A stretch of DNA of 6,374 bases from Victivallales bacterium (lineage in GTDB: Bacteria; Verrucomicrobiota; Lentisphaeria; Oligosphaerales; Lenti-02). Below, piece after piece: positions 6,329 through 6,374 of this stretch (its first letter is position 1; each line of letters begins with the position of its first letter). A model generated the notes under the pieces. That model was not told where the DNA came from, made no database searches, and worked only from the letters and a program-made list of their open reading frames with translations. The translations under genes and the position numbers were made by a program. Location: NCBI GenBank assembly GCA_018648945.1, contig JABGQJ010000454.1:1-6374 (forward strand), in the 5' to 3' direction.

Positions 6329-6374
6329 GATGGAAGGGAGGGATGCCAGTGGCTGGGATCTGCGGAGGCTCCCG

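Noticed and set aside
6330..6374. Possible start of a further gene at ATG 6330 or ATG 6343
   Set aside because: GGAAGG lies 5 nt before ATG 6343, and both frames stay open to the window edge, but only 10-15 codons are visible, too few to support a gene.

Overview
The window is GC-rich DNA carrying five complete protein genes in two divergent blocks, with no RNA genes, CRISPR arrays or insertion sequences that I can see. The gene set is a cytosolic-looking sulfatase, a UroD-like methyltransferase-fold protein, a PF12831-type FAD oxidoreductase and two secreted proteins. That set, together with the GC-rich coding style, resembles Planctomycetota, Lentisphaerota, Armatimonadota or related candidate phyla such as Hydrogenedentota and Sumerlaeota. 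This is an inference from gene content; no marker gene is present to fix the taxon.

Layout. Positions 1-117 are a leader containing a long interrupted dyad (14-69), followed by a + strand gene (118-918) for a secreted helical protein with an LTPAQ/FTAEQ motif pair. A 206-bp convergent gap (919-1124) holds a small GC hairpin and a four-unit 9-bp tandem repeat. On the - strand lies a two-gene unit, transcribed right to left: a sulfatase (3495-2176, GTG start) followed after 43 bp by a UroD/MtaA-like protein (2132-1125). A 157-bp divergent control region (3496-3652) carries two perfect TTGACA boxes facing each other. On the + strand follow an FAD-dependent oxidoreductase (3653-4948) and, after 68 bp, a secreted protein that I think is an all-helical (alpha/alpha)-barrel type (5017-6297). 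The last 77 bp hold a stem-loop and no gene I can support.

How the genes may work together. The four genes from 1125 to 6297 look like one functional cluster around a shared divergent promoter. The sulfatase would remove sulfate esters, the FAD enzyme would oxidise a substrate, and the UroD-like protein, if it acts like the MtaA/CmuA zinc methyltransferases, would move a methyl group to or from a cofactor. The secreted last protein could bind or cleave a polysaccharide outside the cytoplasm. The simplest reading is breakdown of a sulfated, perhaps O-methylated, organic substrate. The substrate is not shown by the sequence, and no corrinoid protein, sulfatase-activating enzyme, transporter or regulator lies in the window.
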